This document shows positions 61,721 to 64,000 of a stretch of 64,000 nt of DNA, one piece after another. The position numbers and the translations under genes are program-made. This DNA comes from JAAFIP01 sp043778205 (GTDB taxonomy: Bacteria; Pseudomonadota; Gammaproteobacteria; Burkholderiales; Burkholderiaceae_C). Each line of letters starts with the position of its first letter. The stretch's first letter is position 1. The notes under the pieces are model-generated. The model was given only the letters and a program-made list of their open reading frames with translations, was not told the DNA's origin and did not search any database. The stretch lies in NCBI GenBank assembly GCA_043778205.1, contig JAYWGO010000068.1:46286-110285 (forward strand), in the 5' to 3' direction.

Positions 61721-62585
61721 ATCCATCCACAGCAAACTATGCCCCCAAAACCTGCGTGTCTTCATCGCATGTTTAGCGCTGCTGTCCTGTAGCGCGCAGG
61801 CTCAGGTAGAACTCATATCACCACGCGGTGGCTGGAACGCCAGTGGCTTGGTCGACAAGAGCGAAGAATCCGCCGTAGCCTACCCCTACAACCTCATTGA
61901 CCGTGGCAGCCAAAAATACCGCACTTTGATTCGCGGCAAGTTAGCGGCGCTGGCCACTGCGCAAGCTAAGAAGGGCGCTGAACCGGGTAACGCAGGCACC
62001 GAACGCCGCGCGGCCAAAGCGCCCTACACCTTGGTGGTCAATGGCAACCCCATGCCCTTGTATACGGGGGATGACGGTGAGTTTGCCCGCCCTTACGCAT
62101 TTGGCCCAGGTTCTAACAGTGTGGAGATCAAGCACAACGATGGCCGGTCTGCCAAGCGAGTGCAGTTCTACGAAACCCCCTCGGCCAGACCCAAAGCCGC
62201 CTTGCGTATCATTGCCGCTTGGGACGACAACCAGGCCGAGGTAGACATGCATGTGATTACCCCAGACGGGCAGCATGCCTTTTGGGCTACCCCCGTGTTG
62301 CAAGGTGGTGGTGGGCTGGACGCGGACAGCGTGGATGGCGCAGGGCCAGAGATGTTTTCACTGGCAGCGCCGCAGCACGGGGCCTACCATGTGTATGTCA
62401 ACTACTGGGGAAACTTTGGCGATAACGGTTACCATTTTGACGAGGCCACGCGCCGCAAGCCCATCATCACGGTGCGTATCACCATGATTTTTCAAGAAAA
62501 TACTTTGCGTGAACGGCGCGAGAGTTTTGTGCTGCCATTGCGAAAAATTGGTGAACTGGTACACGTTAAAAGTGTAGCCTTGTAA
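61695..62585 (+). CDS. DUF2135 protein (YfaP-like) of the mag operon, second copy
   Basis: 296 residues with a signal near the N-terminus (VFIACLALLSCSAQAQ). It shares the layout of the first copy: PRGGWNASG, ARPYAFGPGSNSVEIKHNDG and AAWDDNQAEVDMHVITPDGQHAF. It differs by an extra Lys/Ala/Gly segment near residues 90-110, and the Cys-Phe of the first copy becomes Ala-Phe. The two are tandem paralogues. The start overlaps the upstream gene by 26 bp. Confidence 0.9.
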   Translation: MWLLSAFNKSIHSKLCPQNLRVFIACLALLSCSAQAQVELISPRGGWNASGLVDKSEESAVAYPYNLIDRGSQKYRTLIRGKLAALATAQAKKGAEPGNAGTERRAAKAPYTLVVNGNPMPLYTGDDGEFARPYAFGPGSNSVEIKHNDGRSAKRVQFYETPSARPKAALRIIAAWDDNQAEVDMHVITPDGQHAFWATPVLQGGGGLDADSVDGAGPEMFSLAAPQHGAYHVYVNYWGNFGDNGYHFDEATRRKPIITVRITMIFQENTLRERRESFVLPLRKIGELVHVKSVAL

Positions 62586-62629
62586 GTTCGCATGCAAATA
62601 CCATCCAAACCCTGATTAGGAAAGTTAAC

Positions 62630-63739
62630 ATGCACTTAATTGAAAGCTTTTCTCACAGCTATGCGCAAGCGCGCAAAAAGTTTCTGGAAGCGGCAGCCGC
62701 ATCAAGTTTGCCCATTCAGTCTTTCAACCATCAGTTGCCCGGCCGTGACGGCGAAACTTTGGCTATGGACGTGGCCCTGGACGGTGCCCCTGATGCCCAG
62801 CACCTGCTGATGGTCAGCAGTGCCTGCCACGGGGTAGAGGGCTATTGCGGCAGCGGGGTGCAGGTGTTTGCGCTGCACGATGCACAGTGGCGCGCCAAGG
62901 CCCAAGCCGCTGGCGTGGCCGTGCTCTACATCCATGCGCTCAACCCGCACGGCTTTTCTTACCAACGCCGCGTCACGCATGAGAACGTAGACCTGAACCG
63001 CAATTTTCAAGATTACAGTAAACCATTACCCGTCAACACTGAATATGCGCAGCTCCATGGCGCACTTTTGCCTGCGCAGTGGCCTCCTAGGGCAGACAAC
63101 GCTGCCTCCATTGCAGCCTACACGGCAAAAAACGGCCCCAACGCATTTCAAAATGCCGTCACGCGCGGACAGCACCACCATAGCGATGGCTTGTTCTACG
63201 GGGGCGTAGCGCCAACTTGGAGCAACACTACCTTGTGCGCTGTACTGCGCCAATACGCCACGTGTTGCGACAAGCTGGCGTGGATAGACCTGCACACAGG
63301 CCTGGGCCCGCGCGGTGTGGGCGAGCGTATATTTGCCTGCCGCGACGACAAAACCGCCTACGCCCGCGCGCAGGCTTGGTGGGGCAATGCTGGCAACCCC
63401 AGCGGTGAAACGCCCGTCACCAGCATTTACAACGGCTCGTCCACGTCGGCTTTTTTAACTGGGCTGATGTGGCAGTCAGTGTACGAAGCATGCCCCCAAG
63501 CCGAGTTCACCGTCATTGCCATGGAGTACGGCACGCAGCCAGTGCAGCAGGTGATTGATGCACTGCGCGCCGACCATTGGCTGCATGTGCACCCCGAGGC
63601 ACCGGCTGCGCAGCGCGTGCAGATCAAGCAGCAAATGATGGACGCGTTTTACTGCGATGCCGATGACTGGAAGGGCATGGTCATCTCGCAGGCACGCCAA
63701 GCGCTGTTTCAGGCGGTTGATGGGCTTACTATCAAATAA
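62630..63739 (+). CDS. DUF2817 M14-like metallocarboxypeptidase
   Basis: 369 residues. Zinc ligands are in SSACHGVEGYCGSG (His67, Glu70) and WIDLHTGLGPRG; the carboxypeptidase-like VDLNRNFQDY and the late EYGTQPV (with Glu) complete an M14 core. No signal peptide, so likely cytoplasmic. AGGAAAG precedes the start. It follows the mag operon by 44 bp and could be co-transcribed; a role in peptide clearing after macroglobulin action is only a guess. Its stop codon lies in a dispersed repeat copy. Confidence 0.9.
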   Translation: MHLIESFSHSYAQARKKFLEAAAASSLPIQSFNHQLPGRDGETLAMDVALDGAPDAQHLLMVSSACHGVEGYCGSGVQVFALHDAQWRAKAQAAGVAVLYIHALNPHGFSYQRRVTHENVDLNRNFQDYSKPLPVNTEYAQLHGALLPAQWPPRADNAASIAAYTAKNGPNAFQNAVTRGQHHHSDGLFYGGVAPTWSNTTLCAVLRQYATCCDKLAWIDLHTGLGPRGVGERIFACRDDKTAYARAQAWWGNAGNPSGETPVTSIYNGSSTSAFLTGLMWQSVYEACPQAEFTVIAMEYGTQPVQQVIDALRADHWLHVHPEAPAAQRVQIKQQMMDAFYCDADDWKGMVISQARQALFQAVDGLTIK

Positions 63740-63781
63740 ATAGCTAATCGTGCAGCATTTCCTTGGGCTATAGGGTTTTGC
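63731..63781 (-). repeat. Dispersed short repeat, copy 7
   Basis: On the minus strand: TAGCCCAAGGAAATGCTGCA then CGATTAGCTATTTATTTG. It overlaps the last codons of the DUF2817 gene and follows the unknown ORF at 63802-63999, just as at 30 kb. Confidence 0.8.
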
Positions 63782-63801
63782 TTACAATCCTTGGTTTTTG
63801 G

Positions 63802-63999
63802 TTATCTTCGGGCCTTTGAAGATTGCTTTCCTTGCTTTTGTACGTTTACGCCGCTTGAGTGTGGCCTTGCTGCAAAATCTTCCAAAATCACGCGCAGGTT
63901 GCCTAAGTATTTGCCCGTTTGGTAGTACGACGCGCCTTTTTCCAGATTTTCATCAAGGCCACACTCAATCGACGCTTTGCCGGTTTGGTTTGGGGGCAT
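63802..63999 (-). CDS. ORF of unknown function, probable C-terminal part of a gene that continues beyond the window
   Basis: 65 residues from an ATG at 63999, but the true start may lie outside the window. Peptide features: NQTGKASIECGLDENLEKG, YYQTGKYLGNLRVILEDF, AARPHSSGVNVQ, and a basic tail. A degenerate second copy exists at 29877-30029 where the DNA match is nearly exact over 52 bp and the frame is broken. Its conserved frame suggests a real protein; no family was recognised. It ends 21 bp before a dispersed repeat. Confidence 0.5.
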   Translation of the reverse strand: MPPNQTGKASIECGLDENLEKGASYYQTGKYLGNLRVILEDFAARPHSSGVNVQKQGKQSSKARR

Positions 64000-64000
64000 T

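Noticed and set aside
1..64000. tRNA, rRNA or CRISPR
   Set aside because: No T-loop-like motifs, conserved rRNA stretches or regularly spaced direct repeats were seen.

Overview
The window is chromosomal DNA from a betaproteobacterium, most likely Burkholderiales, family Comamonadaceae (Rhodoferax/Polaromonas-like). The evidence is gene content and order: a TlpA-like gene followed by accB-accC-prmA and a DUF3426 protein, an Ala/Lys-rich DksA beside a COG0523 GTPase, a class I DAHP synthase near tldD, and phasin and PHA-system proteins. No rRNA, tRNA, CRISPR array or intact insertion sequence was seen.

Layout. 1-5646 (+): the end of a type II secretion operon (gspK, L, M, a GspC/XpsN-like gene, secretin gspD), in the order of the Xanthomonas xps cluster. 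6099-7973 (-): a large exported surface protein facing it, with a strong terminator. 8192-10351 (+): two glycan genes (GT2 glycosyltransferase, WecA-like phosphosugar transferase). 10375-18733 (-): YegP-like protein, two gene fragments, rodA, a PfkB kinase, DUF3426 protein, prmA, accC, accB, a TlpA-like thioredoxin and an unknown protein; mpl is divergent at 18783. 20173-29605 (-): an unknown protein, DAHP synthase with an attenuator and aromatic leader peptide, an unknown protein, tldD, a STAS protein, dksA and a COG0523 GTPase. 30221-45532: a neutral-lipid neighbourhood with an acyl-CoA reductase of the Maqu_2507 type, phasin, patatin, TetR, MFS carrier, ABC ATPase, DTW tRNA enzyme, P450, RibH2, thioesterase, MerR, WS/DGAT, acyl-CoA-binding protein, class III CoA-transferase and a PHA-system protein. 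45577-52182: aminopeptidase, lipoprotein, molybdopterin oxidoreductase, a solitary LivK-type binding protein with a pseudogene copy, and an M20 amidohydrolase. 52203-62585 (+): a complete six-gene alpha-2-macroglobulin (mag/yfa) operon, followed by an M14-like DUF2817 peptidase.

How genes work together. The acyl-CoA reductase, WS/DGAT and ACBP could make and esterify fatty alcohols, while phasin and patatin would coat and mobilise lipid or PHA granules; TetR, and inverted repeats in two promoters, may control this. The mag operon encodes an envelope protease trap with its membrane partners. accBC, DAHP synthase, rodA and mpl are housekeeping.

The most notable non-gene structures are: an attenuator before the DAHP synthase gene whose leader peptide has six aromatic residues in seven codons; a dispersed short repeat with at least seven copies, one of them read in frame inside an aminopeptidase gene; two copies of a composite element (unknown ORF plus that short repeat) at 29.9 and 63.9 kb; a 13-bp five-copy tandem array after tetR; and a 24-bp in-frame triplication in a CoA-transferase gene.
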